Assembly (NCBI GenBank): GCA_026985385.1
Contig: JALSQM010000075.1
Location: forward strand, 1-11,276
Direction: 5' to 3'
Length of the DNA: 11,276 nt
DNA from: Acidilobaceae archaeon
GTDB lineage: Archaea; Thermoproteota; Thermoprotei_A; Sulfolobales; Acidilobaceae
The position numbers were made by a program, and so were the translations under genes. The notes under the pieces are model-generated. The model saw nothing but the letters and a program-made list of their open reading frames with translations. It was not told the origin of the DNA and did not search any database. This document shows positions 11,046 through 11,276 of the stretch, one piece after another. Numbering within the stretch: position 1 is the stretch's first letter; each line of letters begins with the position of its first letter.

Positions 11046-11276
11046 ATGCCTAGGGTCCTCGGCGTGGACCCGGGGACGAGGAGCTTCGACCTAGCCCTAG
11101 TGGAGAATGGCAGGGTCGTGTGGGAGGCCAGCATCGATACCGTGAGGGTCGCTAGGGATCCCGGGGTACTCCTAGAGGCCATCAGGGAGGCCGGGGAGGT
11201 GGACGCCATAGCCGCCCCCTCAGGCTACGGTGTGCCGGTCACCCTCTCCCACGAGGTAGTCGACCCCGAGAGGTTC
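11046..11276 (+). CDS. DUF1464-type archaeal protein, N-terminal 77 residues (3' truncated by window edge)
   Basis: The frame starts at ATG 11046 and runs open to the last base. The beginning, MPRVLGVDPGTRSFDLALVE, is the phosphate-1 loop style V-D-P-G-T found in sugar kinase/actin-like (ASKHA) folds and typical of the archaeal DUF1464 family, whose members have been compared with butyrate kinase-like proteins. Then come NGRVVWEASIDT (the second hairpin strand of that fold), LLEAIREAGEVDAIAAPSGYG and PVTLSHEVVDPERF. The function of the family is not established. The start is supported by GGGTGG seven bases upstream and the TATA-like element at 10999. About three quarters of the gene probably lies beyond the window. 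Confidence 0.7.
   Translation, partial: MPRVLGVDPGTRSFDLALVENGRVVWEASIDTVRVARDPGVLLEAIREAGEVDAIAAPSGYGVPVTLSHEVVDPERF

Overview
The window reads as chromosomal DNA of a hyperthermophilic crenarchaeon, probably of Desulfurococcales type (Aeropyrum-like). The grounds are GC-rich coding with heavy use of AGG, CTA and ATA codons, frequent GTG and TTG starts, TATA-like boxes about 26 bases upstream of probable transcript starts, short or absent leaders, and GGAGGTGA-type ribosome sites. No rRNA, tRNA, CRISPR array, integrase or insertion sequence was seen. The taxonomic placement is inference.

Left flank (1-2602): the 3' part of hemD (uroporphyrinogen-III synthase), then on the minus strand a winged-helix regulator followed by a three-pass membrane protein. 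Next is a secreted or membrane-anchored COG4315-type protein made of two copies of one domain, and then a divergent ribbon-helix-helix regulator on the plus strand. The divergent intergenic region at 2100-2386 holds paired direct repeats and a long hairpin.

Centre (2793-9736) is the remarkable part. Two minus-strand modules each contain a highly divergent tubulin/FtsZ-superfamily-like protein followed immediately by a 139-residue single-pass membrane protein. Each membrane protein has a disordered linker and a short C-terminal helix with a shared P-x4-W-x3-L pattern. Module A (8744 to 4901) is a 604-aa tubulin-like protein, its anchor, and a 538-aa protein of unknown function, joined by 4-base ATGA overlaps. 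Module B (4544 to 2793) is a 441-aa tubulin-like protein and its anchor. A 274-aa unknown protein diverges from module A at 8912. The same inverted repeat, GTACCC-N8-GGGTAC, lies in the divergent promoter region of module A (8812-8831) and in the leader of module B (inside a 12-bp perfect hairpin at 4616-4647), so the modules may be co-regulated. I infer a membrane-tethered cytomotive or membrane-remodelling system. It would stand apart from canonical FtsZ, which is generally absent from Crenarchaeota, and from the ESCRT-III/Cdv division machinery.

Right flank (9859-11276): ordinary genes, namely a HIT-family nucleotide hydrolase, an ASCH-domain protein, and the start of a DUF1464-type protein on the plus strand that shares a back-to-back promoter with the ASCH gene.
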